Both the position numbers and the translations under genes were made by a program. A stretch of DNA of 64,000 nucleotides. Origin: Geomonas sp. RF6 (lineage in GTDB: Bacteria; Desulfobacterota; Desulfuromonadia; Geobacterales; Geobacteraceae). Location: the NCBI RefSeq assembly GCF_021044625.1, contig NZ_CP087999.1:451001-515000 (forward strand), read 5' to 3'. The notes below the pieces were generated by a model. It saw only the letters and a program-made list of their open reading frames with translations, ran no database searches and was not told the DNA's origin. Of this stretch, positions 44,180 through 53,872 are shown one piece after another (the stretch's first letter is position 1; the number at the start of each line of letters is the position of its first letter).

Positions 44180-45310
44180 TCACGAGAGGGTCTTCTTGAA
44201 GCGGAGCACCGCGCAGGAGAGGATCGCGAAGCCGAGTATGAACAGCGCGAGCAGCTGAGGCCACAGTATCTCCAGCCCCACCCCTTTGAGAAAGATCACC
44301 CGGATGATCACCAGGAAGAAGCGGATCGGGTTCAGGTAGGTAAGCCACTGCACCGGCTCCGGCATGTTCTCTATGGGGAAGGCAAAGCCGGAAAGAAGCA
44401 TCGCAGGGAAGATCACGAAAAACGCGCTCATCATCGCCTGCTGCTGCGTGCGGCTCACGGTGGAGATGAGAAGCCCGATACCGAGGGAGCTCATCAGGAA
44501 AAGGGCCGTGGCGAAGAAAAGAAGGGTGATGCTGCCGCGCAACGGGACATCGAACCAGAACGCCGCCACCGCCGAGATGAGACCTACGTCGATGAAGCCG
44601 ATAAGCACGAAGGGGATCGTCTTTCCGAGGATGAATTCCCCTTTCCCTATCGGCGTGACAATGACCTGCTCGATGGTGCCGATCTCCTTTTCACGCACAA
44701 CAGACATGCTGGAAAGGAGCATGGTGATGATGAAAACGATGTTGGTGATGACCGCCGGCACGTAAAAATTGCGGCTTTCGAGATTTTCGTTGAACCAGGC
44801 GCGGCTCTCCAGTTCGACCCCGTTGAAGGGGATGTCGCGCCCCGCGCCGCGCGCCACCGCTTCCCGCTGCAACTCCTTTGTGTATGTCTCCGCGATCTTC
44901 GCCGCGTAGCCGAGCACGATTCCCGCCGTATTCGAGTCACTCCCGTCCAGTATCATCTGCAAAGGTGCCGCGCGTCCGGCTGTCAGGGCGTTTCCAAAGC
45001 CGCGGTTCATCCGGATGACGAGCTTTACCCTGCCGCTGTCGATCGCCTTTCGCGCCTCCCGGTCGCTCTCCACCCTCTCGGTCAGGTCGAAGTACCCGGA
45101 GCGAATGAACCTGTCGGTCACCTCGCGGCTTTCCCTGCTGTTGTCGAGGTCATACACCGCCGTCGCCACGTGGCGCACGTCAGTGTTTACCGCATACCCG
45201 AAAATGATCGTCTGGAACGCCGGGACAAAGAAGACCACAAAGCGCATGCGCGGGTCGCGCAGCACCTGGATGAACTCCTTTATCAGCATCGCTTTCAGAC
45301 GTTCGAGCAA
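44180..45310 (-). CDS. ABC-2 type permease (YbhR-like), second of two
   Basis: A 376-residue membrane protein: one N-terminal helix, a large extracytoplasmic domain (about 50-175), then five or six helices with the EIGTIEQVIVTPI and GFAFPIENMPEPVQ motifs of ABC-2 permeases. The start is TTG at 45310 with AAAGGAG seven bases upstream. It is the last gene of a five-gene exporter unit (HlyD, ATPase, ATPase, permease, permease) and is 99 bases after the previous permease with a half REP element between. Such YbhGFSR systems export drugs or other hydrophobic molecules. Confidence 0.87.
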   Translation of the reverse strand: MLERLKAMLIKEFIQVLRDPRMRFVVFFVPAFQTIIFGYAVNTDVRHVATAVYDLDNSRESREVTDRFIRSGYFDLTERVESDREARKAIDSGRVKLVIRMNRGFGNALTAGRAAPLQMILDGSDSNTAGIVLGYAAKIAETYTKELQREAVARGAGRDIPFNGVELESRAWFNENLESRNFYVPAVITNIVFIITMLLSSMSVVREKEIGTIEQVIVTPIGKGEFILGKTIPFVLIGFIDVGLISAVAAFWFDVPLRGSITLLFFATALFLMSSLGIGLLISTVSRTQQQAMMSAFFVIFPAMLLSGFAFPIENMPEPVQWLTYLNPIRFFLVIIRVIFLKGVGLEILWPQLLALFILGFAILSCAVLRFKKTLS

Positions 45311-45358
45311 CCCGTTTCTCCTTTAGGGGGAATCTCCCCCGGCTCTGCACCATGTACT

Positions 45359-45393
45359 GTAGGCCGGGATAAAGCCGCAGGCGTTCCCGGCAT
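45359..45393. repeat. Single-arm REP-like element
   Basis: GTAGGCCGGGATAAAGCCGC...TTCCCGGCA is one arm only, between the two permease genes. Confidence 0.7.
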
Positions 45394-45409
45394 TAAAGTG
45401 TTCCTGCCG

Positions 45410-46543
45410 CTATTCAATCTTCTTCCTGAACTTCACCAGCGCGACTCCCAGCACGACCACGGCAAAGAGTGCCAGCAGGAGCGCCTGCCCGCCGAGAATC
45501 TCCAGCCCGACCCCCTTCAGGTATATCCCCCGCAGCAAAGCCACGAAATAGCGTGCGGTAAAGAGATAGGTAAAGAGCTGGATCGGGTACGGCATGTTCT
45601 CGATCGGGAAGATGAACCCCGAGAGGAGAAAAGCCGGGAGCATGGTCGCCACCAGCGCGATCTGGCTCGCCAGGAGCTGGCTCTTGGTGACGATGCTGAT
45701 TAGCATTCCGAATGCGAGGGCGCCGATGAGAAATATGGAGGAAAGGGCGAAGAGGAGGAGCAACCCTCCCCGAAACGGTATGTCGAAGAAAAACTGTCCC
45801 ACCAGCACGCACAGCAAAAGGTCGAACATGCCGATCACGAAGTACGGGATCAGCTTACCGGCAATGAGCTCTCCGCCCGTTACCGGCGTCGCCACGAGCT
45901 GTTCCATCGTCCCCACTTCCCACTCACGGGCAAAGGTCAGGGAGGTGAGGAGCGCGGCGATGACCATCATGATGATGGGAATGAGCCCCGGGAAGATGTA
46001 GTCGCGGGACGCCATGTCCGAGTTGAACCAGACGCGCGGCTCGATCTGCAGCATCCCCCCAAAAGGGCGCTCCCCCATGCGGCGCACCAGGGAGAGCTGC
46101 ACGCTCTGGGTGAAATTGCGGGTCACCGCCTCGGCGTAGCCGAGGGCGAAGGTGGCCATATTGGGATCGCTCCCATCGAGGATGAGTTGCACCGTCGCTC
46201 CGCGCCCCGAGAGGACCTTGCCCGCAAAATCGACCGGTATCACCAGGGCAAGGAGAGCCTCGCCTGAATCCACGGCCCTCTCGATTTCGCGGTAGCTGTC
46301 GGTATATCCGACGACCGAGAAGTAGCGTGAGCCCTTGAACCCGCCTAGGAAGTCGCGGCTGACGGTCGAGGCGCTCTGGTCCCACACGATGAGGGGCACG
46401 CGGTCCACGTCGAGCGTCAGCGCGTAGCCAAAGAGAAAGAGCATGACGATCGGTATCGCGATGCCAATTCCGAGGCTGCGCCAGTCGCGCACGACATGGA
46501 GAAATTCTTTCCGGGAAATGGCCCAGACGCGGGTAGGCTTCAC
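45410..46543 (-). CDS. ABC-2 type permease (YbhS-like), first of two
   Basis: A 377-residue membrane protein, paralogous to its neighbour at 44180-45310: N-terminal helix, a long extracytoplasmic loop (about 45-175), and C-terminal helices with EVGTMEQLVATPV and GFIFPIENMPYPIQ. Start is GTG at 46543, with AGAGGAAATTC before it. The ATPase gene upstream is 387 bases away with REP elements between, so the unit may have a second promoter or be one long transcript. Confidence 0.87.
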   Translation of the reverse strand: MKPTRVWAISRKEFLHVVRDWRSLGIGIAIPIVMLFLFGYALTLDVDRVPLIVWDQSASTVSRDFLGGFKGSRYFSVVGYTDSYREIERAVDSGEALLALVIPVDFAGKVLSGRGATVQLILDGSDPNMATFALGYAEAVTRNFTQSVQLSLVRRMGERPFGGMLQIEPRVWFNSDMASRDYIFPGLIPIIMMVIAALLTSLTFAREWEVGTMEQLVATPVTGGELIAGKLIPYFVIGMFDLLLCVLVGQFFFDIPFRGGLLLLFALSSIFLIGALAFGMLISIVTKSQLLASQIALVATMLPAFLLSGFIFPIENMPYPIQLFTYLFTARYFVALLRGIYLKGVGLEILGGQALLLALFAVVVLGVALVKFRKKIE

Positions 46544-46930
46544 GAATTTCCTCTGGCAGTAAAAGGCAGTGGATCGAGTCGGAGGGGCTGGCTGCAGCGA
46601 TGCCGGGAACGCCTGCGGCTTATCCCGGCCTACATGGTCACGCCGGAACGACCAGTCATATCATCCTCCGCCCGAGAGCCGCGCACACGTCCCCTCCCTT
46701 TCAAGGGGAGGGTCAGGGTGGGGATGGGGTAGAGCCCGGACCAGCATCCATGTAGGCCGGGATAAGCCGCCAGGCGTTCCCGGCAGTCCACCTCAGACGC
46801 AGCCGCGCGGCAGCGAATGCCGGAAACGCTACCGCTTATTCCGGCCTACAAGTGCCAGCGCGCTTAACGCACTCCCATATTGCGGCCGATCACTGAAAAG
46901 GTTCAGCGCGGGGATGCGGCTGACCGCCCC
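46544..46930. repeat. Intergenic REP-like elements between ATPase and permease
   Basis: No gene. A single arm occurs at 46601-46633 and a complete element at 46752-46849. A CCCCTCCCTTTCAAGGGGAG element lies near 46690. This gap splits the exporter cluster. Confidence 0.8.
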
Positions 46931-47887
46931 CTACCTCTCCCGCTCCTCGATAAGCGAAACAAAGAGATCCTCCAGCGAAGGGGTGATCCGCTCCACCCGC
47001 GGCTTCCGGTCCGACAGCGCCTGCAAGATCGCTGGCTCATCCCGCTCCGCATTTTCCACCGTCACATGTATCTGGGCCGCAAAAAGGGCGGCTCGCTTCA
47101 CTCCCGGCAGCCGCTCCAGGTCGTCCAGCGCCTCGTGCGGGCGCTCGCAACTCACCTCCAGGATCTCGCCGCGGAAGCTCTCCTTCAGCTCAGAGGGGGC
47201 CCCCAACGCAATGAGCTGGCCGCGGTAGATGAACCCGAGCCGGTCGCAGCACTCGGCCTCCTCCATGTAGTGCGTCGTCACGAAGACGGTGACGCCACCG
47301 CCGGCGAGGCGATAGATCAGTTCCCAGAAACTGCGTCTGCTGATGGGATCGACGCCGGAAGTCGGCTCGTCGAGAAAAACGATGGGGGGTTCGTGCAGGA
47401 TCGCGCAGCCGAGGGCGAGGCGCTGTTTCCAGCCGCCGGAGAGGTTCGAACTCTTGCTTCTCAGATGGTCCTGCAACCCCGCCATCTGCACGACCCAATC
47501 CTTGCGCTCCTTCTTTTTCTGCTGCGGAATGCGGTAGATGCCGCTGTAAAAATCGATGTTCTCCTCTACCGTCAGGTCCTCGTAAAGGGAAAACCTCTGG
47601 CTCATGTAGCCGATGCGGGTCTTGATCTGCTCCGGGTCCTTCTCGATGTCAAAGCCTGCGACGGTCCCGCCGCCCTCGCTCGGCGGGAGTATGCCGCAGA
47701 GCATCCGGATGGTGGTCGACTTCCCCGCGCCGTTTGGTCCGAGAAAACCGAAGATCTCGCCGCGCGCGACCTCCAGGCTTACCTTGTCCACCGCCACGAA
47801 ATCGCCAAATCGCCTGGTGAGATTTCGCAGCGAGACGGCGCTGCTGTTACCGCTGCCGGAGCCGTACGCTTCCGTGATCCTGTACAT
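46931..47887 (-). CDS. ABC exporter ATPase, second (YbhF-like half)
   Basis: A 318-residue ABC ATPase: Walker A GPNGAGKST, signature LSGGWKQRL, Walker B IVFLDEP, with the C-terminal extension of drug-type exporters. It follows the first ATPase gene by 49 bases. The ATG has AAAGGGGACG. Together with the other ATPase it forms the motor pair; in E. coli YbhF one protein carries both. Confidence 0.9.
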   Translation of the reverse strand: MYRITEAYGSGSGNSSAVSLRNLTRRFGDFVAVDKVSLEVARGEIFGFLGPNGAGKSTTIRMLCGILPPSEGGGTVAGFDIEKDPEQIKTRIGYMSQRFSLYEDLTVEENIDFYSGIYRIPQQKKKERKDWVVQMAGLQDHLRSKSSNLSGGWKQRLALGCAILHEPPIVFLDEPTSGVDPISRRSFWELIYRLAGGGVTVFVTTHYMEEAECCDRLGFIYRGQLIALGAPSELKESFRGEILEVSCERPHEALDDLERLPGVKRAALFAAQIHVTVENAERDEPAILQALSDRKPRVERITPSLEDLFVSLIEERER

Positions 47888-47936
47888 CGTCCCCTTTCGA
47901 TCCTTTCCCAGGGCGCCAGCCCGCGATCCCGATCCC

Positions 47937-48869
47937 TCAGTGCCTTTCCCTCAGGAGGGAGACGAAAAGATCTTCCAGCGAAGGCTCCACCCTCCGCACG
48001 CCGGTCACCTCCACCCGCCCCTCCCGCAGCCTCGCCGTGGCGAGCCCCTGCGCCTCGTCCGGGTCGACGGCATAGAGATGCACCTTCTCCCCAAAGAGTG
48101 CCACCGATCCGGGGGGAAAGGCCGCCGAGACGATCCGTACAGCAAGGCGGGGCTGGGAGGTGGATATCTCCAGCACTCCCCCTTTCATGAGCTTCTTTAG
48201 CCCCGCGGGGGAGTCGCAGCCGAGGATTTTGCCGCGGTCCATGAGGGCGACCCTGTTGCAGCGCTCCGCCTCGTCAAGATAACTCGTGGCCAGGCAGACG
48301 GTCACCCCCCCTGCCAGAAGCTGATGGAGGATGCGCCAGAAATCCCTGCGCGACACCGGATCGACTCCGTTTGTCGGCTCGTCGAGAAAGAGGACGCGCG
48401 GCTTGTGCATGAGGGCGCAGGCCAGCCCCAGCTTTTGCTTCATCCCGCCGGAGAGCTTGCCGGCAAAGCGCTTTTTGAACGGTGTCAGCTTCCCGAAGGA
48501 GAGGAGCTCCTCCGCCCTATCCCGACGCTCGCGACGCGGCAGGCCGTAGATGTCGGCAAAAAAGAGTATGTTTTCCTCCACCGTGAGGTCCTCGTACAGT
48601 CCGAAGCGCTGGCTCATGTAGCCGATATCCCCACGCACCTCCTTGCCGTAGCGGGACATCTCTTTCCCAAGGACGAAGACGCTCCCCGCGCTGGCGTCCA
48701 TGATCCCGGTCAGCATGCGCAGCGTGGTGCTCTTGCCGGCGCCGTCGGATCCGACCAGAGCAAAGAGTTCGCCGGCGGTGACGCTGAGGTCGATGCCGTC
48801 GACTGCGATCGTCTCGCCGAACCGCTTCGTGAGCCCCTCGGCTCTTATCGCTTCCATAGCGCCGATCAC
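47937..48869 (-). CDS. ABC exporter ATPase, first (YbhF-like half)
   Basis: A 310-residue ABC ATPase: Walker A GSDGAGKST, signature LSGGMKQKL, Walker B VLFLDEP. GTG at 48869 overlaps the HlyD stop (GTGA), supporting coupled translation; an internal ATG at 48857 is an alternative. It acts with the second ATPase and the two permeases. Confidence 0.88.
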   Translation of the reverse strand: MIGAMEAIRAEGLTKRFGETIAVDGIDLSVTAGELFALVGSDGAGKSTTLRMLTGIMDASAGSVFVLGKEMSRYGKEVRGDIGYMSQRFGLYEDLTVEENILFFADIYGLPRRERRDRAEELLSFGKLTPFKKRFAGKLSGGMKQKLGLACALMHKPRVLFLDEPTNGVDPVSRRDFWRILHQLLAGGVTVCLATSYLDEAERCNRVALMDRGKILGCDSPAGLKKLMKGGVLEISTSQPRLAVRIVSAAFPPGSVALFGEKVHLYAVDPDEAQGLATARLREGRVEVTGVRRVEPSLEDLFVSLLRERH

Positions 48870-49861
48870 CCGCCGGTGACGATCTGGGCATCCGCCGGCA
48901 TCCCGGGTTTGAGCTCCATCTTTGGATTCGGCAGGGAGATCTTGATGCGGTACACGAGCTTCACCCGCTCCTTCTCGGTCTGCACGTTCTTGGGTGTAAA
49001 TTCCGCCTCGCTGGAAATGAAGGTGACCCTTCCCTCGAATACTCGCCCTGGATAGCTGTCGGTGGTGACACGGGCCGCCTGCCCAAGATGCACCCGCCCG
49101 AGCTCCGTCTCAGGGATGTACGCCTTCAGCCAGGTATTCTCCAGGTCGCCGACCGTTATCACCGGGGTCCCCGGTGCGACCTGTTCCCCCGGCTCGATCC
49201 CTTTGGAGAGGACAACTCCCGAAATGGGAGAGAGGAGTGTCGCATAGGAGAGGCGAGCCTTTGCCTCGGAGAGGACGCCGCGCGCCTGCTGCACCCTTGC
49301 CGCGCCCTGGTCGACCTGCTCGCGCCGCGCCCCCTTGCGCAGGAGCTTCAACGCCTGCTTCCGCTCCGCAAGAGCCGCCCGGCTGGCGATCTCCGCGGCT
49401 TGTGCCGCCTCAAAATCCCTCCTCGAGATGACTTCCTTCTGGTACAGCGCCGCCTGCCTTTTGAAGTCGGCCTGGAGCCGCTGCGCCTGAGCCTGGGCCT
49501 GTTCCACCAGCGCCTCCGCTTCGGCTATTTCCTCGGCGCGCGCCCCGTTTTTCAGCTCCTCCAGCGCCGCGGCCGCCGCACCCTCCTGCCCTGCCGCCTG
49601 CTCCACACCGTGGCGCAACTCCTCATCATCAAGGAGCGCCACCACCTCGCCGCGGCGCACCACCGCCCCCTCATCGACCAGTCGCGCCTTCACCCGCCCC
49701 GGCACCTTGAAGCTCACCTGCACGGCGGTTAGCTCCACGTTTCCCGAAACCTTCAGCACGTCGCGGGGCACCCGCTTCGGCACCAGGTACCACCAGGCAG
49801 CCGCTGCCAAAATAGTAAGCAGCAGGGCCACGGCCACCAGGCGCTTGTTCACATGTAGCAT
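48866..49861 (-). CDS. HlyD-family periplasmic adaptor (membrane fusion protein), YbhG-like
   Basis: A 331-residue protein with one N-terminal membrane anchor (about 7-27), barrel-sandwich lipoyl-like segments (VEALVxx...VQVSFKVPGRV and YATLLSPISGVVLSKGIEPG), a long coiled coil (about 85-185, LVEQAQAQAQRLQ), and a beta-barrel domain ending KMELKPGMPADAQIV. The chosen ATG at 49861 has GAGGTACG; the longer upstream frame is not needed. First gene of the exporter unit; it links the inner-membrane pump to an outer-membrane channel, which is not encoded here. Confidence 0.88.
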   Translation of the reverse strand: MLHVNKRLVAVALLLTILAAAAWWYLVPKRVPRDVLKVSGNVELTAVQVSFKVPGRVKARLVDEGAVVRRGEVVALLDDEELRHGVEQAAGQEGAAAAALEELKNGARAEEIAEAEALVEQAQAQAQRLQADFKRQAALYQKEVISRRDFEAAQAAEIASRAALAERKQALKLLRKGARREQVDQGAARVQQARGVLSEAKARLSYATLLSPISGVVLSKGIEPGEQVAPGTPVITVGDLENTWLKAYIPETELGRVHLGQAARVTTDSYPGRVFEGRVTFISSEAEFTPKNVQTEKERVKLVYRIKISLPNPKMELKPGMPADAQIVTGG

Positions 49862-50084
49862 CGTCTTTCGTACCTCACTTTGCAGCGATGGCGTCCGTTT
49901 CCGGAAGCCGCACCTTCCCTGTATCTCCAGTCGGCCTTGGACTTCCAATGCGGCAATCGAGGGGAGGAGGGTAAGGGTTTTGGAGACTTATAGCATTTTA
50001 ACGGCTCATTTGGAACGGTATATGCTCTTTCCCATCCCTAAATGCTGAGTCCGCGCGGTCTATACGAGGTAAAGGGGTGGATTT

Positions 50085-50660
50085 ATGAGAAAAGCGGTCC
50101 TGTGCGTGCACGATGAAAAAATGGTGGGGAGCCTAAAAAAGAGGCTCCACGAGCAATCGTTTGCTGAAATAATATTGTGCGACAGTGCAGGCGAGACCGC
50201 TGAGACAGCGCTGGAGAAGTTGCCGGCACTGGTGCTTTTGGAATCGACCTCCCCCGCAGGCGAGATCGCGACGGCAGCCGAGCGCATCAGATCGGTGCAC
50301 ACCATGCCCATCATCGTCATTGCCGAGCAGTGCAGCGCGGACGACATCTCACAGGCAGCCGGCGCCGGAGTCTCCGCCATCCTCACGAAACCGGTGAGGG
50401 ATGCGGATCTCAGCGCGGCGGTGGAGCTGACTCTCGCCGCCTCGCGGGAAGTGGCGAAGCTGACCGAGGAGGTGAGCCGCCTCAAAGACCAGATCGAGGC
50501 GAGAAAAGTGGTGGAAAAGGCAAAGGGGCGCCTGATGGAGCGGGACAAGCTGACCGAGGCTGAGGCATTCCGCAGGATGCAGCGGCTCGCCATGGATCGG
50601 AGGATTTCCATGCGCCAGCTCGCGGAGGCGATCCTCCTCACCGACAGGATCGGCCATTGA
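50085..50660 (+). CDS. ANTAR-type RNA-binding regulator with a degenerate receiver
   Basis: A 191-residue protein with a receiver-like domain (1-115) and an ANTAR domain (about 128-188, KGRLMERDKLTEAEAFRRM and RRISMRQLAEAIL). ANTAR proteins bind paired RNA hairpins and prevent transcription termination. The phosphoacceptor position, normally Asp after a strand of hydrophobic residues, is Glu (E53 in LVLLESTSP), which may mimic the phosphorylated state or make it unresponsive. The acidic pair D10 E11 and Lys near 103 are kept. The ATG follows AAGGGGTGGATTT. Confidence 0.82.
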   Translation: MRKAVLCVHDEKMVGSLKKRLHEQSFAEIILCDSAGETAETALEKLPALVLLESTSPAGEIATAAERIRSVHTMPIIVIAEQCSADDISQAAGAGVSAILTKPVRDADLSAAVELTLAASREVAKLTEEVSRLKDQIEARKVVEKAKGRLMERDKLTEAEAFRRMQRLAMDRRISMRQLAEAILLTDRIGH

Positions 50661-50704
50661 AGGGGAGACCCGTAAAGGACCAGCAGGGGAAAACTCTAAT
50701 AATC

Positions 50705-50734
50705 TTGACAGAGTGGGCGGGGTAACCATACTAT
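50705..50734 (+). promoter_or_regulatory. Predicted sigma-70 promoter of htpX copy 2
   Basis: TTGACA at 50705-50710 and TACTAT at 50729-50734, 18-base spacer. The leader would be about 125 bases. Confidence 0.6.
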
Positions 50735-50791
50735 AAGAGCGGTTCATAACCGGGAACACGAGTACGCAGAAATGGCTGAAGACAGAACGAG

Positions 50792-50840
50792 AGACCTTTA
50801 TCCGCCCCCCCCTCATGGGGAAGAGGATAGGGGTCTTTTT
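50792..50840 (+). terminator. Leader terminator-like hairpin before htpX copy 2
   Basis: AGACC...TATCC pairs with GGATA...GGTCT, then five T, ending 27 bases before the GTG start. Placed inside the leader, it could act as an attenuator. No aptamer of a class I recognise lies in the preceding 55 bases. Confidence 0.5.
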
Positions 50841-50866
50841 GATTCCAGACAGAAGGGAGGCCGCCC

Positions 50867-51724
50867 GTGAACAGAATGAAAACATTCATCCTCCTCACCG
50901 CCCTCACCCTCCTCATGGTCGCCATGGGGAGCGCCATCGGAGGGAGATCCGGCATGATCTTCGCCTTTTTCATGGCGGCGGCGATGAACTTCTTCTCCTA
51001 CTGGTTTTCCGACAAGATCGTCCTCTCGATGTACGGAGCGAAGGAGGTCACGGAGCAGGAGGCACCGCAGTTTTACGGCATCATCAGGCGGCTCGCGGTA
51101 CAGGCGGGGCTCCCGATGCCGAAGGTGTACATTATCCCCTCCGACAGCCCCAATGCCTTTGCCACGGGGAGGAACCCGGAACACGCCGCCGTCGCCGCGA
51201 CGGAAGGTATCCTCAGGATCCTCTCGGGGGACGAACTGGCAGGAGTAATGGCGCACGAGCTCTCGCACGTCGCCAACAGGGACATCCTCGTCTCCACCAT
51301 TGCGGCAACCATCGCCGGCGCGATCTCCATGCTCGGGAACATGCTGCAGTGGGCGGCGATCTTCGGCGGTGGGAGGAGCAATGACGACGACAGGGGGGGG
51401 CTGGCCGGCTCTCTCGCCATGGCGATAATAGCGCCGCTGGCGGCGATGCTCATTCAGCTTGCGGTATCGAGGTCGCGGGAGTACATGGCGGACGAGTCGG
51501 GCGCACGGATGTGCGGCAATCCGCTCTCACTGGCGAGCGCGCTGAGGAAGCTGGAGAATGGTTCCCGGATGCTCCCTATGGCGGAGGCGCGGCCGGCGAC
51601 GGCGCACCTTTTCATCGTGAACCCGCTCACCGGCGGCGGCCTCATGAGCCTCTTTTCCACGCACCCGCCGATGGAGGAGCGGATAGCGAGGCTGGAGTCG
51701 ATGGCGTACCGGCCGGTGAGATAG
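50867..51724 (+). CDS. htpX: HtpX membrane zinc metalloprotease, copy 2
   Basis: A 285-residue paralogue of the protein at 40460-41317, with the same zinc motif (HELSH), EYMADESGA and [11 protein letters not shown] ending. The two share most residues along the whole length. GTG start at 50867, with GGGAGG eight bases before. Unlike copy 1 it has its own strong promoter and a hairpin in the leader but no manganese aptamer. Roles may be split between basal and metal-stress conditions. Confidence 0.92.
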   Translation: MNRMKTFILLTALTLLMVAMGSAIGGRSGMIFAFFMAAAMNFFSYWFSDKIVLSMYGAKEVTEQEAPQFYGIIRRLAVQAGLPMPKVYIIPSDSPNAFATGRNPEHAAVAATEGILRILSGDELAGVMAHELSHVANRDILVSTIAATIAGAISMLGNMLQWAAIFGGGRSNDDDRGGLAGSLAMAIIAPLAAMLIQLAVSRSREYMADESGARMCGNPLSLASALRKLENGSRMLPMAEARPATAHLFIVNPLTGGGLMSLFSTHPPMEERIARLESMAYRPVR

Positions 51725-52359
51725 AATCCAGAACCCGATTCAGAACCCACCGCAAAGGCGCAAAGGACGCAAAGGGAAAATCCGCAAAGAAAGGCTGCAC
51801 AGAAGTTGGACCATCGCGGGGGGGAGGGAGTGGTGAAGCCGCCTCTTTTTGCAACAAAAGAAAAAGCCGGTGAAACCTCAGGATCTGAGGCAATTCACCG
51901 GCTTTTTTAGCTTCTCGTTCCCAAGGTCCACCTTGGGAACGCAGATGGGCGCAAAGCTGCGGCTTTGCATCCGCGTCAGCGGTTCGCGAGGCTGAGCCTC
52001 GCTCGCACGTGCGTCCCCAAGCCGGAGCTTGGGAACGAGGTTCCGGCTGAGCTTCCGGCAGTCTGGTGCATCATCCACTCGGCTGGCGCCTACTACGTTC
52101 CCCCCCTTTGAGAAGGCTCATCCGAGAATTCCGGGGAAGCCGTAGTATGTTCCAATGAAGGGCTGCACGAGGCCTCGCGTCCCCCCCTTTGCAAAGGGTG
52201 GACAGGGGGGATTTGCTCTTTGTCGCCCACTCCGAGTCGCTTCCGCCGACGCCGGGAACGCCTGCGGCTTATCCCGGCCTACAATCGGCCTATGCCTCTC
52301 GTTGCGGATTTTCCTTTGCGCCCTTTGCGTCTTTGCGGTGGATTTTTGCCTCTCTGTGC
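51725..52359. repeat. Intergenic region with terminator and several repeat types
   Basis: After a terminator, CGTTCCCAAG...CTTGGGAACG arms flank 51918-52040, a MITE-like palindromic unit. Further on are a CAAATCCCCCC-type copy near 52190 and a REP-like single arm at 52251-52282. No coding sequence is supported. Confidence 0.7.
51861..51908 (+). terminator. Intrinsic terminator downstream of htpX copy 2
   Basis: Long stem AAAAAGCCGGTGAA with TTCACCGGCTTTTT, also holding an inner stem CCTCAG/CTGAGG. Effective on both strands. Confidence 0.8.
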
Positions 52360-53670
52360 CTAAGACACTTCTTCCGCTGGCGGCGTTATGCGTACCTGCA
52401 CGATCGCCGTCTGCGTCACGTCCTCACAGGTGAGAGTGTAGCCGTCCAATGCCAATTGCTCGCCGCGCTCCGGAAAGCGCCCGAGGCGGTCGAGGATGAG
52501 CCCTGCCATGGTGTCGTAGGGAAGGTCCGCCCCGAGGTCGATCTGGAGCAGGTCCTCCAGATCGGAGATCGAGATCAGCGCGTCCACCAACATGGCACCA
52601 TCCGCCAGGATCTGCACCCGGCTCGGCTCCCCTATGTCATGCTCGTCCTCGATCTCACCAACCAGCTCCTCCAGCAGGTCCTCCGTCGTAACGATACCGC
52701 TGATGCCGCCGTACTCGTCGACCACAAACGCCATGTGCACCCGCCTCTTCTGCATCTCCTTCAGGAGGTCGCTTACCTTCTTCCCTTCCGGAACAAAGAA
52801 AGGGGGACGCACGATGGAGCGAATGTCGAAATCCGGATCCCGCACCATCCTGCCGAGGAAGTCCTTGCCGTGGATAAATCCGACGATCTCCTCGATGCTG
52901 CCACGATAGACGGGGTAGCGCGAGTACATGTTGTCGAGCACCCCCCGAACTATCTCCTCCTTGGAGATGTCGAGGTCGAAGGCAACGACGCGGGTGCGCG
53001 GAACCATGACCTCACGGACGGCGGTGTGGGTGAAATCGAAGATGTTGTCGATGAAGGTATGCTCGGTCTCGCTGAAGACGCCCGTTTCATGCCCTTCCGC
53101 GACGATGTGCAGAACTTCCTCGCGGGTCACGAACGCCTTCTGCTCCCCTTCTATGCGCAGGAGCGCCAGCACCGCCTTACTCGAAAGAGTAAGAAGGGTA
53201 ACGACGGGAGCTGCTATCCTCGCCAGAAAAGTGATAGGGTGGGCGACGGCAAGGGCCACCTTGTCGGCATACTGCAGCCCGATCGTCTTCGGGACCAGTT
53301 CGCCGAGGATGAGGGTGAGGTAGGAAATAGCTGCGACCACGGCAGTTACGGCAAGCGGTTCAGCGGCGTTACGCACAAAAGCGATGGAGGATTCCCGCAG
53401 CACGGGGCGCAAGTAGTCCACGGCAACAACACCGCCTACGGTTGACGCGGTCGACCCGACCACCGTGACCCCGATCTGGACCAGAGCGAGCAGCCGGTGC
53501 GGGTCCTTCTGGAACTCCTCAACCTTGATCGCGCGGCTGTCCCCACTGGCGACGAGTTGGGCAACCCTGCTTTTTCTGATGGAGATCACGGCGAATTCGG
53601 AACAGGAAAAAAAACCGTTTACTATGATGAGAATGAAAACAACGAAAAGCTCGATAACCGCTGTGTCCAA
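52360..53670 (-). CDS. CNNM/CorC-type membrane protein, copy 2
   Basis: A 436-residue protein with the same architecture as the one at 2806-4134: DUF21 membrane domain (1-190, [14 protein letters not shown]), two CBS domains (about 210-335, VDEYGG) and a CorC_HlyC domain (about 350-430). Divalent-cation transport or sensing is the family role. TTG start at 53670, following GGGGGACC. It lies between repeat regions, so it is probably expressed alone. Confidence 0.87.
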   Translation of the reverse strand: MDTAVIELFVVFILIIVNGFFSCSEFAVISIRKSRVAQLVASGDSRAIKVEEFQKDPHRLLALVQIGVTVVGSTASTVGGVVAVDYLRPVLRESSIAFVRNAAEPLAVTAVVAAISYLTLILGELVPKTIGLQYADKVALAVAHPITFLARIAAPVVTLLTLSSKAVLALLRIEGEQKAFVTREEVLHIVAEGHETGVFSETEHTFIDNIFDFTHTAVREVMVPRTRVVAFDLDISKEEIVRGVLDNMYSRYPVYRGSIEEIVGFIHGKDFLGRMVRDPDFDIRSIVRPPFFVPEGKKVSDLLKEMQKRRVHMAFVVDEYGGISGIVTTEDLLEELVGEIEDEHDIGEPSRVQILADGAMLVDALISISDLEDLLQIDLGADLPYDTMAGLILDRLGRFPERGEQLALDGYTLTCEDVTQTAIVQVRITPPAEEVS

Positions 53671-53872
53671 AAAGGTCCCCCGGGTGGATAGGGCAGCACA
53701 AAAGAGAGAGATAAACCCGCGCCAGATGCCCCTGTAGCTGGCTTCAACAGATTCTCATTTTCCCTGCTTCAAGGAGCATTGTCAACAACTACTCTGTGTC
53801 ATGAGGCAGCGGAGGCAAAGTAATGCAAAAGCTCGGCCACAAAGGCAGCACTTTCCGTAGGCAGGTCGGTTC

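Noticed and set aside
50738-50791. Second manganese aptamer before htpX copy 2
   Set aside because: The conserved GGGGAGTAGC opening of the class is absent and the available leader is too short.
52189-53445. Plus-strand frame opposite the second CorC-type protein
   Set aside because: Reverse shadow with no start signal and no domain; the minus strand has full CBS and DUF21 motifs.
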